Virus record (IMG/VR): IMGVR_UViG_3300025383_000015
Location: 1 to 64,000 of that record
Origin: a virus
Strand: one strand, 5' to 3'
Length of the DNA: 64,000 nucleotides
The position numbers and the translations under genes were made by a program. Numbering within the stretch: position 1 is the first letter of the stretch; every line of letters begins with the position of its first letter. A model generated the notes under the pieces. The model saw nothing but the letters and a program-made list of their open reading frames with translations, had not been told where the DNA came from and did not search any database. Shown here one piece after another: positions 38,763-47,535 of the stretch.

Positions 38763-40280
38763 CTAATCTTCGATAGATGACTGAATAATCTTCGTGACTG
38801 ACTCTTCCTTGAGAGTTTCAGGTAGTTCACGAAGTGCTTGAGCCCTATCTCCGAAGATTGCGGACAGCACTCCACCAGAAGATTGACGGCTTGCAGTGAT
38901 CTGAATGAACTCTTTATTCTGATCCATCTCGTTGACATTGCCAACCAACTTGAGTAGTCGATCGATCTCTTGCGAGAGATTTGGATCTGCGTATCCACCA
39001 TTCATTTCTTCAGCAAAACGCATAAAAGCCACTCTTTGCCCCTGCATTTCGATAATTGCAGTGAGTAACGCCTTGAGTTGATCTTTTGTTTTTACCTCAA
39101 CTGGCAGGTTGAAGGCGCACTGATTCTGGGGCTTAAAGGCTGGACAATTGCTTGCAACGAAGCAGGTGTCACACTGACGAAGGCTTGCCTGTTGGGTATG
39201 AACGACGGGGACATCTCGCAGAACATCCTTGCCGTCATCTCCTGTCTCTACGATTGTTTTGGTCTTGAAGCCAAACACTGGAAGATTTTGCATCTCTTCT
39301 GGGGCGCGTTCTACCACTTCGGAGCGTTCTTGTTTCCGCACTTCGGGAGCACTAATGTCAGATGGTGTACCCCCCATTTCCATCATTAGCCCCGTATACA
39401 GATCATCACTGTTATCAGATACTATGTCCTTTTTTCCCCCATCAATGACGTGGAAGGTAGGCGGTTTCTTCTCCATAGCGGACTCCATCTGTAGGTATGA
39501 CCAGACTGCAACTCTAGTCGATTCGAGGGTACTATCTTTAACAAACTCAGAATAGTCTAGCCCAGCACGCTCTACGACAGTCTTGTAACGGATGCGGGCT
39601 TGGTCTTTCATGCGCTTGGGATAGCGCTTGATCTGCTTGCCGTCCCAGACGATCGTCTCGCCTCTACGCATAGGTGAGAGCCACGACAATGTGCTGGCAG
39701 AGCCAAATGGTATCTGTCGAAGGTTGTCTGGCTTGGCACAGCCAAGGGCGTGGAAAGTGGTTCCTGTCTGCCGTGCAAGACCGCGTGTGACACCTGACAG
39801 GTTAGTTACCGACTCAATCTCAGAGTTAGGAATAAGTATGTTGGGATAACGGCCCGCAAGTTCTCGCAAGTTACTTATCCCGTAGGATTCATGCCAGACT
39901 ACCCATAACTTTGGATCGTTCTCAAAGAAAGGACGCTGGGCTTCAATCCACTCTCTACCTAATACCTGTGAGTCAAACTCGTGGAAGGCTAGGGCGCGAT
40001 CTGCGTTGTTGACAAGAAACTCTTGGTATTCAGAGGCTAGGGCGAGTAGTTCCTGCCTTGATAGCCCAGCCTTATCCGCTTGAGCAGCACCTGACTCAAT
40101 GATGACTTGAGTCTCAGGAGTGAAATGTTCGCTAATCAGCCAGATCTTAGTCTTAGGCAACCCACGCTTACGAAGACCCCAGAAGTTGAGTCCCATCGCC
40201 TCAACTTTCATACCTTCTAAGAGCGTGCGGTTAGAGCCTACTTCGGCTCCTGAGAATACGATCTTAGTCAGAGTACTCAC
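38763..40280 (-). CDS. TGT/DpdA-like protein with C-terminal Cys cluster (tentative)
   Basis: 505 residues. TTFHALGCAKPDNLRQIPFG and ASTLSWLSPMRRGETIVWDG resemble the TIM-barrel segments of tRNA-guanine transglycosylase-like (DpdA) proteins. The N-terminal half continues with barrel-type strands. The last third holds CDTCFVASNCPAFKPQNQC (four Cys), likely a zinc or Fe-S site. TGT/DpdA proteins exchange a guanine for a 7-deazaguanine in tRNA or DNA. No preQ0 or queuosine synthesis gene is seen in the window. Assignment is tentative; DNA/tRNA modification would be exciting but unproved. Confidence 0.5.
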   Translation of the reverse strand: MSTLTKIVFSGAEVGSNRTLLEGMKVEAMGLNFWGLRKRGLPKTKIWLISEHFTPETQVIIESGAAQADKAGLSRQELLALASEYQEFLVNNADRALAFHEFDSQVLGREWIEAQRPFFENDPKLWVVWHESYGISNLRELAGRYPNILIPNSEIESVTNLSGVTRGLARQTGTTFHALGCAKPDNLRQIPFGSASTLSWLSPMRRGETIVWDGKQIKRYPKRMKDQARIRYKTVVERAGLDYSEFVKDSTLESTRVAVWSYLQMESAMEKKPPTFHVIDGGKKDIVSDNSDDLYTGLMMEMGGTPSDISAPEVRKQERSEVVERAPEEMQNLPVFGFKTKTIVETGDDGKDVLRDVPVVHTQQASLRQCDTCFVASNCPAFKPQNQCAFNLPVEVKTKDQLKALLTAIIEMQGQRVAFMRFAEEMNGGYADPNLSQEIDRLLKLVGNVNEMDQNKEFIQITASRQSSGGVLSAIFGDRAQALRELPETLKEESVTKIIQSSIED

Positions 40281-40755
40281 CTATATCGGTGGGTGGTCGA
40301 GACCTTTCCACAGAACGGGCAATGTTGGCTCTATTTACTGCTTCTTCAATCTCTGCCCATGTGCGATATGGCTTAGGAGCATCTGGGCGGTTTTCTACCT
40401 TGGCATATGAAGGATGAGAGAACAGAAGTGTGGCAACTCGTTGATTCTCAAACACCCATGCACACATGGCTGGGTCAGAGTCTACATAGAACTCTACAGG
40501 GGCTTGGCTACGGAGTAACTTGAATTGGCGTTTTTTTAGGTCGTCACCTTCAAGATGTACCTCATCGCAAACAAGGTCGTCATAGCCAATAATTCCATGG
40601 CTAAACAGCCATTGTTCTGCATCAGCCTTGGTGCGGGAAGTTAGAAGTGCAACACGATTGCCGTTGTTGAGTGCGTAATACACCGCAACTCCTGCTCGTA
40701 TTGGTTCTCCTGTATCAGAACTTAGTACCCCGTCTAGTGATAGTAGTATATTCAA
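40264..40755 (-). CDS. Degenerate HAD-like protein
   Basis: 163 residues. The motif I segment is NILLSLDGVLSSDTGE: the nucleophile Asp of the usual DxDG is Ser. Motif II is VALLTSRTKADAEQWL; a later VEFYVDSDPAMCAWVF fits the HAD acidic motif. With the missing Asp it may be inactive or act by binding. Overlaps the TGT-like gene by 17 nt. Common degenerate HAD type in actinophages. Confidence 0.6.
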   Translation of the reverse strand: MNILLSLDGVLSSDTGEPIRAGVAVYYALNNGNRVALLTSRTKADAEQWLFSHGIIGYDDLVCDEVHLEGDDLKKRQFKLLRSQAPVEFYVDSDPAMCAWVFENQRVATLLFSHPSYAKVENRPDAPKPYRTWAEIEEAVNRANIARSVERSRPPTDIGEYSD

Positions 40756-40768
40756 CGTTTATCCTTGT

Positions 40769-41800
40769 CTAAATGCCTGATTCTCTTCCATATAAATGCG
40801 CATTACTTCCTGAAGGATGTGGGTAATTAACAGAAGGCTTTTGTATTTGTGGTTTTGGTATGTTTGGTTTAGTGCCATCAAGGTATGTACGGTTACCTAC
40901 ACTGTCAATTAAGTGGCTAGGTCCTTCTACTTTAAAACCCTTAGGAGAAGTAAAAACAGAAGAACCTTCGTTTGTAACTGCAGAACTATCCAGTGGAGAA
41001 ACTTTGTGAACTACTCCAAACAACGACTGTTGTTGAGCATGTCCTGGAAGAGATCTCGTTCCGCTCATAGAGTCTTGAGCATACATTTCTGCAGTTTTAG
41101 GCTCTGAAGTAGAAAATGCTGTTCCTTGAGAAGTGGCGCCACCAGGCCTAATTACTTCTCCTGGTTTCATGGCTACATTGTTTCCATGGTACAACTGAGG
41201 TGTACTAGACGGTTTAAATTGTGCTGGGTTTGTAACTGTGTGCGAATCTGGAAGGATATTACTTGCAGGTTTAGACATTCTTTGAGCAGCACCGCCAAAC
41301 ATATCTAGTTGCTCTACGTGACCTGCACCAGATAGATGACCAGCATCAGAACTAATGCGAGCAACACTGCCTACAGAATCTGCACTCTTAAGCATGTCTC
41401 CGCCCTTAACAGCAGCATTTAGACCAATATCTAATCCTTTAATTCCTTCACCAATTCCAGGAACAACCATCGCCGCTGTAGAGGCTGCGTTAATTCCTCC
41501 CATAATTGAGTGGCCAATACCACCAGCAATACCGCTAAATCCACCTCTAGAAAAGTCTTGTCCTGCTTGCCTAAAATCCGTGGCACCAGTTGTTGATGAA
41601 ATGGCATTACCTAATGCGTTTGCTTTATAAGGGGAAAATGTGGTTCCACCCGAAGTGGTTGCAGGAGTTGATGTAGTCGCAGTTTGACTTGCCATTGAAG
41701 GTGCTGTTGGGAGTGTGAACCCTCCAGAAGAGCCCATAGATGAACCTGCTGAACCAGAAGTAGAGGGACCAAACTGACTACCACTTAATGATGAGGCCAT
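40769..41800 (-). CDS. Virion-like protein with C-terminal ART-like domain
   Basis: 343 residues. First ~200 residues are Ser/Gly/Ala/Thr-rich and disordered, with a hydrophobic Gly/Ala patch around residues 105-125 (AASTAAMVVPGIGEGIKGLD). The last ~140 resemble the Arr-like fold seen at 24534: TPQLYHGNNVAMKPGEVIRP, GTAFSTSEPKTAEMYA and VVHKVSPLDSS. ART domains may be injected with DNA or act in host takeover. Adjacent to the nucleotidyltransferase-like gene. ART assignment is by visible pattern only. Confidence 0.55.
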   Translation of the reverse strand: MASSLSGSQFGPSTSGSAGSSMGSSGGFTLPTAPSMASQTATTSTPATTSGGTTFSPYKANALGNAISSTTGATDFRQAGQDFSRGGFSGIAGGIGHSIMGGINAASTAAMVVPGIGEGIKGLDIGLNAAVKGGDMLKSADSVGSVARISSDAGHLSGAGHVEQLDMFGGAAQRMSKPASNILPDSHTVTNPAQFKPSSTPQLYHGNNVAMKPGEVIRPGGATSQGTAFSTSEPKTAEMYAQDSMSGTRSLPGHAQQQSLFGVVHKVSPLDSSAVTNEGSSVFTSPKGFKVEGPSHLIDSVGNRTYLDGTKPNIPKPQIQKPSVNYPHPSGSNAHLYGRESGI

Positions 41801-42738
41801 TATCGTGTACTCCTGTAAGTTGCTGCTCTTCTAATAAGGGTCTGAGTATCTGGTAACTGTACGCCGTAGTTCTCTTCGGCAGTTCCTTCTTTGTACGCTT
41901 GCAAGTAGTCGTGCATCTGGCGAAGTGCTGGAATGGTTCCGTATTTCTTTCCTGCTTGCCAACGATAATTGTAGAAATCTGAATAACCTTCGCCGTTTTG
42001 GTTAAAGGCGTATCTACGAGCATGGTGAATATCATCAAACAACGCTGAACCTTGAGATAACGATGCTTGCAAACGTGTTTCGGCATTTCTGCGTGCTGCA
42101 TCGTTTTGAGCACCTTGTAAATCTGCAAGGGCTTTGGAGTAACGTCCGACAATATCTGAGGCTACATCACGATCACGTTGCGCTAACGCTTCCCATACAG
42201 GACGATAAGGTGCACTCTGTTGTTGTGGGTGTACAGTCCACTCGTTGTGCGTAAGATCGTATGCAGCGTATGGGTTGATTGACGTAATGTCTGTTGCGCC
42301 AGGATTAACGTAGAAAGTTACTTCAAACCCATTCCAGTTTTCTGTCTCTGGTTGTAGGTAGGTGCGAAAATCTTCGTTGAGCATTTGGCTGATTTCTGTA
42401 TCGCCAAGTCCAAGGTATTCAGGGTTGGCTTTACGGAATTGAATATAGTTTACTCCGATAAGAACATCTAGATCTCCAGGCTCACGAGCAGCAGACCATT
42501 GGTATGAAACGCCAGAACCAGCAATCCATACATGTGCCCATAGATCGGCATGACGATACTTTTCATGCAAGAAGTCAAACAGCAACTGCATCAAGCCAGA
42601 ACGAACCCAACCTTTAAGTTGGTTGCCTGAAAATAAACGAGGATCTAAATCGTGTTCAGGGGTAGAAAAATAGGACGTGGCTCTGCCTTCTAAATTGATA
42701 GGTTGAACAAACCTATCGAGACCATCAGAGCGATTCAT
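41800..42738 (-). CDS. Nucleotidyltransferase-fold protein
   Basis: 312 residues. HVWIAGSGVSYQWSAAREPG followed by DLDVLIGVNY is the GS...DxD core of polymerase-beta-type nucleotidyltransferases (residues ~66-96), with another Glu/Asp strand in GFEVTFYV. The C-terminal part is helical. Such phage enzymes may transfer nucleotides to tRNA, protein or small molecules; the target is unknown. Overlaps the ART-like gene by 1 nt, suggesting joint action. Confidence 0.7.
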   Translation of the reverse strand: MNRSDGLDRFVQPINLEGRATSYFSTPEHDLDPRLFSGNQLKGWVRSGLMQLLFDFLHEKYRHADLWAHVWIAGSGVSYQWSAAREPGDLDVLIGVNYIQFRKANPEYLGLGDTEISQMLNEDFRTYLQPETENWNGFEVTFYVNPGATDITSINPYAAYDLTHNEWTVHPQQQSAPYRPVWEALAQRDRDVASDIVGRYSKALADLQGAQNDAARRNAETRLQASLSQGSALFDDIHHARRYAFNQNGEGYSDFYNYRWQAGKKYGTIPALRQMHDYLQAYKEGTAEENYGVQLPDTQTLIRRAATYRSTR

Positions 42739-42750
42739 GCCCTAAGTCTA

Positions 42751-43026
42751 TTAGTTTTGAGACGGTTCTATGCCTCTATCGCTTAATGCATCTATGATTT
42801 TTGCACGTATTTCTGCACTAGGATCAGTGGGGCGCATACCATTTATTACCAATTTGGCAACGCGTTCAGCCAAAAGTTGGTTATCAATCTCTGAAACCAA
42901 TTCTTTGCTGGACTGGTAAATATCAAAGGTAGTGGCTTGTCGAGAAACTCCTTCGCCAGCAGCCTGAGAAACAGTGGTAATTGAACTATCGTCATTAATA
43001 GTTACTGTGTAGATTGCTTGAGCCAT
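42751..43026 (-). CDS. Unknown protein (91 aa)
   Basis: 91 residues, beta-rich N terminus (AIYTVTINDDSSITTVSQAA) and helical C terminus. Starts next to the 43027 gene's stop. Unknown, maybe a regulator of the ART/NTase pair. Confidence 0.55.
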   Translation of the reverse strand: MAQAIYTVTINDDSSITTVSQAAGEGVSRQATTFDIYQSSKELVSEIDNQLLAERVAKLVINGMRPTDPSAEIRAKIIDALSDRGIEPSQN

Positions 43027-43572
43027 TTACTTTCCCATCAACTTGCGTTTACGTTGGGCTACACCAACTGCTACAGGGCAAAAATCGCATAGGTAAGTTT
43101 TTGGTCCTGGTGCATCGAGGTAACTGCCCATACCTTCTGCTTTTCTTTCTTTTTGTGTTTTAGGAATTAGCAAACGATCTTTTGCGTGCCAATCCAAGCA
43201 ACCTTCTTTTGGCTTATTATGTTTGCTATAGCACTCCATTGCACCTTCCATGAAGGTAGAACGGGAGTCATAAAATGAGTCATCGAACTCTGCAAGACCA
43301 GCAGATCCTCCACCCTTAATCTGGCGAATGATCTCTCTCTTGGACTCTGTAGATGCCCAAACCCTAAGAGGAAGAACAAATAACTTGCCCTTGTGCGGTT
43401 CGCCTGAGGGAAACACATGTACTTCACACGCAACTGCAAGAAGATGATCTAATTCAACTGGGCCGTCATAAGGCGGTAACTCTTCTAAAGTTCCGCAGAC
43501 AAGGCAATAAAGGAGCCGAAACATTGGCTCATTTTCAGATTTGCGTTCTCCAAGTAGTGGTACGTTTGACAT
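43027..43572 (-). CDS. Cys-rich unknown protein (181 aa)
   Basis: 181 residues. Cys pairs in LLYCLVCGTLEELPPYDG and YLCDFCPVAVGVAQRK, plus single Cys/His in CYSKHNKPKEGCLDWHAK, suggest two zinc sites. A hairpin (AACCC/GGGTT) lies just after the stop. Unknown. Confidence 0.6.
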   Translation of the reverse strand: MSNVPLLGERKSENEPMFRLLYCLVCGTLEELPPYDGPVELDHLLAVACEVHVFPSGEPHKGKLFVLPLRVWASTESKREIIRQIKGGGSAGLAEFDDSFYDSRSTFMEGAMECYSKHNKPKEGCLDWHAKDRLLIPKTQKERKAEGMGSYLDAPGPKTYLCDFCPVAVGVAQRKRKLMGK

Positions 43573-43629
43573 AGTGCTCCCTTGTTAGGGAACCAACCTA
43601 CAAAACCCTAAACGGGCTGTGGGGTTAAA

Positions 43630-43854
43630 CTAGTTGTTTTTTGGCGCTTTAGGACTGTTGTCGTACTCAGGCATTGCCCATCCACCCATGTGAGGCATAT
43701 GCTTTTTTAACTCTGAGCCGTGAGGTTGACCTGAACGATAACCTTTAGGACTTAACCAACGAACATCAGCAGTATGGCTGTAATCACCGTTTTCGTGATA
43801 AAAGTTTATTTTACGCTTTGGGTTGTCTCCACGATCAGGAACCATTGTTGGCAT
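43630..43854 (-). CDS. Unknown small protein (74 aa)
   Basis: 74 residues, rich in Pro, His, Lys and Gly (MPTMVPDRGDNPKRKINFYH). Probably disordered. Similar in composition to neighbouring genes. Unknown. Confidence 0.5.
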   Translation of the reverse strand: MPTMVPDRGDNPKRKINFYHENGDYSHTADVRWLSPKGYRSGQPHGSELKKHMPHMGGWAMPEYDNSPKAPKNN

Positions 43855-43856
43855 GA

Positions 43857-44063
43857 TTACTTACCTGGGTTTACCTTATTAGGCATTTCAGAGGTAATAA
43901 ACCCATAACCTGAGAATGGGTGAAGTGACTCGCGGTTACGCATGGTCTCTTCGTGACCTTGTCCTGGGATAACCTCTGTGTTAGGGCGAGCCTTGCGGTA
44001 CTTGCCGTCAGTTGCACCCTCGTCAAGTGAACGGTTCATTGAACGTGAAGAGTTAACTGCCAT
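43857..44063 (-). CDS. Unknown small protein (68 aa)
   Basis: 68 residues, charged and Ser/Asn-rich (RSMNRSLDEGATDGKYRKAR). Followed directly by the 43630 gene. Unknown, maybe a virion component. Confidence 0.5.
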   Translation of the reverse strand: MAVNSSRSMNRSLDEGATDGKYRKARPNTEVIPGQGHEETMRNRESLHPFSGYGFITSEMPNKVNPGK

Positions 44064-44065
44064 GA

Positions 44066-44245
44066 TTACTTCTTTCCCTTTAAGGTTGCGTCTAAGGCTT
44101 GTGCTGTTCGGGCATAACGCTCTTTACGAGAAGTGTTTTGCCACAAGACACTGTCTTTGGTATTGGCTACATTATGGACGATTGCTCGTTCTTTAGCACT
44201 CTGAACACGGGTTCGTCTGCGATCGTTGAACCAATTTGCAATCAT
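44066..44245 (-). CDS. Small basic helical protein (59 aa)
   Basis: 59 residues (MIANWFNDRRRTRVQSAKER). Basic, helical. ATG overlaps the zinc-ribbon stop by 4 nt. Probably nucleic-acid binding. Unknown. Confidence 0.6.
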   Translation of the reverse strand: MIANWFNDRRRTRVQSAKERAIVHNVANTKDSVLWQNTSRKERYARTAQALDATLKGKK

Positions 44246-44442
44246 GCCATTTTTCCTTTAATTCGGCTTGCCTTTGCCTGACTTAGGCAGTTGAGGCATT
44301 TACCTTGGTTATACATAAATTCTACTGGGTTCATAATGACTCCACAGGTTGGACATGGAGCAGATCCACGATAATGCATGGCATTTTGCATGACCTTTTT
44401 GGCTTGCAATTCCATTGTCTCAGCGCCGTCGCCATCAAACAT
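44242..44442 (-). CDS. Zinc-ribbon protein (66 aa)
   Basis: 66 residues with SAPCPTCGVIMNPVEFM and KCLNCLSQAKASRIKG: two CxxC pairs of a zinc ribbon, followed by a basic tail. Stop overlaps the next start. Unknown regulator. Confidence 0.6.
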   Translation of the reverse strand: MFDGDGAETMELQAKKVMQNAMHYRGSAPCPTCGVIMNPVEFMYNQGKCLNCLSQAKASRIKGKMA

Positions 44443-44804
44443 TAGTTAGTCCCCAAATCGTTACGGCTGCTACCAGTGTAGCCAGCAGGAGATCCTGAGT
44501 ACCAAGAAACTCTAGGCTCATGATAATTGCGATCTACGCTTACGACATCCTCAATTCCTGGCTGAACACTTGGGCCGTAACCATACCGATCAGGAAACAA
44601 TCTAATCTGTGGAAGAGGTGGACGTACCATTGTTTGAATGTCTTTTCCTGGAATACCCATCACCATAAGTGCTTGAGATGTTAAACGTTCCATGTTGCTT
44701 GACCAAGGGCCGTTATACGACCAACGTTTTGCTACTTGATCAGGCTGTACTGGTGCACGCCATGGTTTGGTGTAGTCGTAGTTGCCGTCAAATGTCTGTG
44801 TCAT
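44442..44804 (-). CDS. Tyr/Pro-rich unknown protein (120 aa)
   Basis: 120 residues, rich in Tyr, Pro, Arg and Gly (PPLPQIRLFPDRYGYGPSVQ). Overlaps both neighbours by 1 nt. Composition like minor virion proteins. Unknown. Confidence 0.55.
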   Translation of the reverse strand: MTQTFDGNYDYTKPWRAPVQPDQVAKRWSYNGPWSSNMERLTSQALMVMGIPGKDIQTMVRPPLPQIRLFPDRYGYGPSVQPGIEDVVSVDRNYHEPRVSWYSGSPAGYTGSSRNDLGTN

Positions 44805-45028
44805 TAGAACAACTCCCCTTTGTCATGGTGCTTTTGCATGTGCTCTTTTGCAGCCCGCAGTGTTGGGTAGTACAGCCCAGTTGGGTGAGATGAGAACCAC
44901 ACTCTTCCTGTTGGAGTGTTAGACGCATCTACTTGCAACCCACAACAACCCGTGTATGATCCTGCAAAGTTTTTCTTTACGCTAAATTTGTGACCACTAC
45001 CATGATCAAATTCTTCAGATTTGGTCAT
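44804..45028 (-). CDS. Unknown small protein (74 aa)
   Basis: 74 residues from ATG 45028 overlapping the upstream stop (ATGA). YTGCCGLQVDASNTPTGRVW and YYPTLRAAKEHMQKHH are patterned; double Cys and two His could bind metal. Unknown. Confidence 0.55.
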   Translation of the reverse strand: MTKSEEFDHGSGHKFSVKKNFAGSYTGCCGLQVDASNTPTGRVWFSSHPTGLYYPTLRAAKEHMQKHHDKGELF

Positions 45029-45666
45029 CCGATTGCTCCTCGATGTTGTACCCACGTTGTGGCTTGTACCTTGTGCGGTAGTTCAATACCTAGTTCGTTT
45101 GATGCGTGCTTATACGCCTGCTCAAAATGCTTGTAACGACCCATAGCACTTAATCCAAGATCAACGTTTGCTTTTCCTGGCATGTTCTCTGGTGTGGCTG
45201 TGCCACGGAACGGAATACCTACCGCAATATCGTGAGCATGGCGATCAATCGTTACAGGGTTTGGATTGCTAGGATCAACAATGTTCTCGTAAAAACTACG
45301 GACTTTATGTCCACCAAGAACTGTGCGCGGATCTTCTCCTGCATGAATTCGTAATGCTTTGTTTAAGTTATCTTCTGTGTGTGATGCTGTACCGTGATGA
45401 AACAACTCGGTTGCTAAGTCAATGTTACGACCCCAACCAGTCTGGGGTGAAAGGGCTGCAATAACTCCTGCGCCTCTTTCTACATTTCCTTTTCCTAAAG
45501 TGTTTGCAATATCGTGAGCACGCTCGTACCACTCGTGTCCGCCTTTTAACATCTCTGGAGATGCTTGGCGATACTTGTCCATGATGTTACTTACATGGGC
45601 TTGAAACTGCTGTTGAGCAAGGTTCTTATCCCAACGACCGTGTGGATCTACGCCAAATTTAGCCAT
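45025..45666 (-). CDS. Conserved phage protein, DUF7178-like (tentative)
   Basis: 213 residues. GAGVIAALSPQTGWGRNIDL, then GGHKVRSFYENIVDPSNPNP and VTIDRHAHDIAVG, form a conserved phage pattern that I associate with DUF7178 from memory. The helical shape and TIDRHA end loosely resemble helix-hairpin-helix DNA glycosylases. Enzyme role unproved. Largest member of this small-gene cluster apart from the ART/NTase proteins. Confidence 0.6.
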   Translation of the reverse strand: MAKFGVDPHGRWDKNLAQQQFQAHVSNIMDKYRQASPEMLKGGHEWYERAHDIANTLGKGNVERGAGVIAALSPQTGWGRNIDLATELFHHGTASHTEDNLNKALRIHAGEDPRTVLGGHKVRSFYENIVDPSNPNPVTIDRHAHDIAVGIPFRGTATPENMPGKANVDLGLSAMGRYKHFEQAYKHASNELGIELPHKVQATTWVQHRGAIG

Positions 45667-45667
45667 G

Positions 45668-46201
45668 TTATGCCCACGCAGGTCTCAAGTAAGCAAGCAT
45701 CGCTTGACGGCGTGCATTAATCTCTACAGGTTCGTTAGCCATTGTGTTGGCTTTACCATCGTTAACAAGGTGTGGAGCAGGAGCCAACTGGGTTTGTGGT
45801 GCAGCCCTTGGAACTTTAAATACCATACCGCCATCAACATCAACCAACTTGGCTTTCATTTGACGCTTAAGACCGCTCTCCATGTTGACAGAGTCAGGCC
45901 AAAAATACATAGACGGCTCAATGCGCTCACCTTTGTGGACGCCACGTTGGTATGACTTCTGATTGACACGATTCTTGATTGAATCCAATAGGCGATCATC
46001 GCGACGTGAACGGATTGTGCCTAAATAACCGTCAGGATATTCTGCTGATGGGATACGTCCAACACCAATACGAGACTGGTCTAAGGAATCGCGAGCAACA
46101 GGGGTACCAGCACCTGTTTGGTTGTTGTACCCATACATGCCACCAGCGCCAAGAGACTGCCAGTTCTGTTGCGGAGAAAAGTTGTTATAACCGCCAGCCA
46201 T
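45668..46201 (-). CDS. Asn/Gln/Gly-rich unknown protein (177 aa)
   Basis: 177 residues. N terminus NNFSPQQNWQSLGAGGMYGY is low-complexity; a central charged region (YLGTIRSRRDDRLLDSIKNR) and a C-terminal helical piece follow. Possibly a minor virion protein. Unknown. Confidence 0.5.
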   Translation of the reverse strand: MAGGYNNFSPQQNWQSLGAGGMYGYNNQTGAGTPVARDSLDQSRIGVGRIPSAEYPDGYLGTIRSRRDDRLLDSIKNRVNQKSYQRGVHKGERIEPSMYFWPDSVNMESGLKRQMKAKLVDVDGGMVFKVPRAAPQTQLAPAPHLVNDGKANTMANEPVEINARRQAMLAYLRPAWA

Positions 46202-46797
46202 TATTCACGACCGATCACTTTACGTTGCTTCATAGCGCGGTTTGTGTTGATTGTTTGAAGCACTTCACCAAACTTATGTCCAGAATCTGACGTCTTTTCC
46301 CAGTCTTTGTTCTGGTATTCAGACTTGGTAAAACTTCCCTTGCCACCCTTCATATCAAGAGCGCCAGGACGGTAATTAGGATCTACATCGTTCTTACCAA
46401 ATTGACCCATGTGAAGAAGAACTGCACCGCCGTTTGGTCCAACAGTTGCACCCTTTTTGTTTACTGGAGTGTGTGGCAATCCGTAGGATTCCATTTCACC
46501 AACAGTTGTACCCATGGAACGAGCAGCATTTGGCGTTGGAGCCTTTACTGAAATGTCTTGAGTACGTCCCCATGCTCCGTGAATTGCTCCAGGAACATTT
46601 GCTGCTACAGCAGCATTTTTATTGTGAAATGACCCAATGTCTTCACTCGTCAAATCGTGCTCTGAAGTATGTTCTGCTTCAGGAATTGCTGCAGTCATAA
46701 ATCCACGACCAGTTACAGGCTCACGGCTAAAATAGCCGATAGATCCGCCACCGTGCTCTTTAACGTGTGCAGCAAACTCATCGTTGCTTAGTGGCAT
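46201..46797 (-). CDS. Unknown protein (198 aa)
   Basis: 198 residues. Overlaps the next gene by 1 nt. YFSREPVTGRGFMTAAIPEA and MGTTVGEMESYGLPHTPVNK are the main ordered segments; the rest is Gly/Lys-rich. No family recognised. Head-associated candidate. Confidence 0.5.
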   Translation of the reverse strand: MPLSNDEFAAHVKEHGGGSIGYFSREPVTGRGFMTAAIPEAEHTSEHDLTSEDIGSFHNKNAAVAANVPGAIHGAWGRTQDISVKAPTPNAARSMGTTVGEMESYGLPHTPVNKKGATVGPNGGAVLLHMGQFGKNDVDPNYRPGALDMKGGKGSFTKSEYQNKDWEKTSDSGHKFGEVLQTINTNRAMKQRKVIGRE

Positions 46798-46799
46798 GG

Positions 46800-47039
46800 T
46801 TACTCCTTGACGTCTGGCAATGAAGATTTATTATCTTCAAATTTGTAAACTGTACCTGCAGTCTTTGCTGAGTATGGCATAGTACGTCCTTGACCCAAGG
46901 AACGGTTAGACCACGCTGTGGCTGCTCCGCTGCTTGTGTTCGTTGATGAACTCAAGGAAAGTGGTGCAGGTGTTTCTTCATGGTGCTGAAACATCTGTCC
47001 GCTTTTCATGTTTTCACCGAACTCGGACATTGACAACAT
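46800..47039 (-). CDS. Unknown small protein (79 aa)
   Basis: 79 residues from ATG 47039, two nt before the previous gene's stop ends. Ser/Thr-rich (ETPAPLSLSSSTNTSSGAAT). An apparent long extension upstream overlaps the previous gene in another frame and is rejected. Unknown. Confidence 0.5.
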   Translation of the reverse strand: MLSMSEFGENMKSGQMFQHHEETPAPLSLSSSTNTSSGAATAWSNRSLGQGRTMPYSAKTAGTVYKFEDNKSSLPDVKE

Positions 47040-47040
47040 A

Positions 47041-47499
47041 TTAGTAAGACTCACCCATTGCAGCGTTGAAATCAGGTGCTTGACGTCCCATGACTGATGG
47101 GATTGTCTTTGCATTACGCATTGTTGCAGATGCTTCGATTGAGTGCACTGCTGGGAACTTAGCGCCAATCTCGTAGCGAGCGCCCATGCGTTCTGATTGC
47201 GCTGCTGAACCAGCAAGTTTGTTCTTGCGGTTAGCCTTGCCACCAGCAGTTGGATCTGCTGCCTGTGTGTTCTTGCGTGGACGTGACATTGTGTTGCCAG
47301 GTTCCGCAGATACATTCTCAAACTTGTTTGCTTCCATGCCCATATAACGGCGTGGTGAGTTCTTGTGCTCTGCTGAAGAGATTACGTCTTCTGGAGTTGG
47401 GATGTGAGATTTCATTGAGGCACCTGTCGCTTCGAGATGAGATGAAGGAGCACCCATGCGACGGCGCATCGCGTGTCCTAGTGATGTCCAAGATGGCAT
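47041..47499 (-). CDS. Unknown low-complexity protein (152 aa)
   Basis: 152 residues, basic, Ala/Ser/Met-rich (MPSWTSLGHAMRRRMGAPSS). Composition resembles the 7002-7397 protein. Probably disordered; possible virion or DNA-associated protein. Confidence 0.5.
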   Translation of the reverse strand: MPSWTSLGHAMRRRMGAPSSHLEATGASMKSHIPTPEDVISSAEHKNSPRRYMGMEANKFENVSAEPGNTMSRPRKNTQAADPTAGGKANRKNKLAGSAAQSERMGARYEIGAKFPAVHSIEASATMRNAKTIPSVMGRQAPDFNAAMGESY

Positions 47500-47535
47500 A
47501 TTGACTCCTTAGTTTGAGTCTATGATACGGCGGTT

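Noticed and set aside
47040-47321. Upstream extension of the 46800-47039 gene
   Set aside because: His/Gln/Arg-rich sequence typical of an out-of-frame reading of the 47041-47499 gene; ATG 47039 is coupled to that gene's stop.
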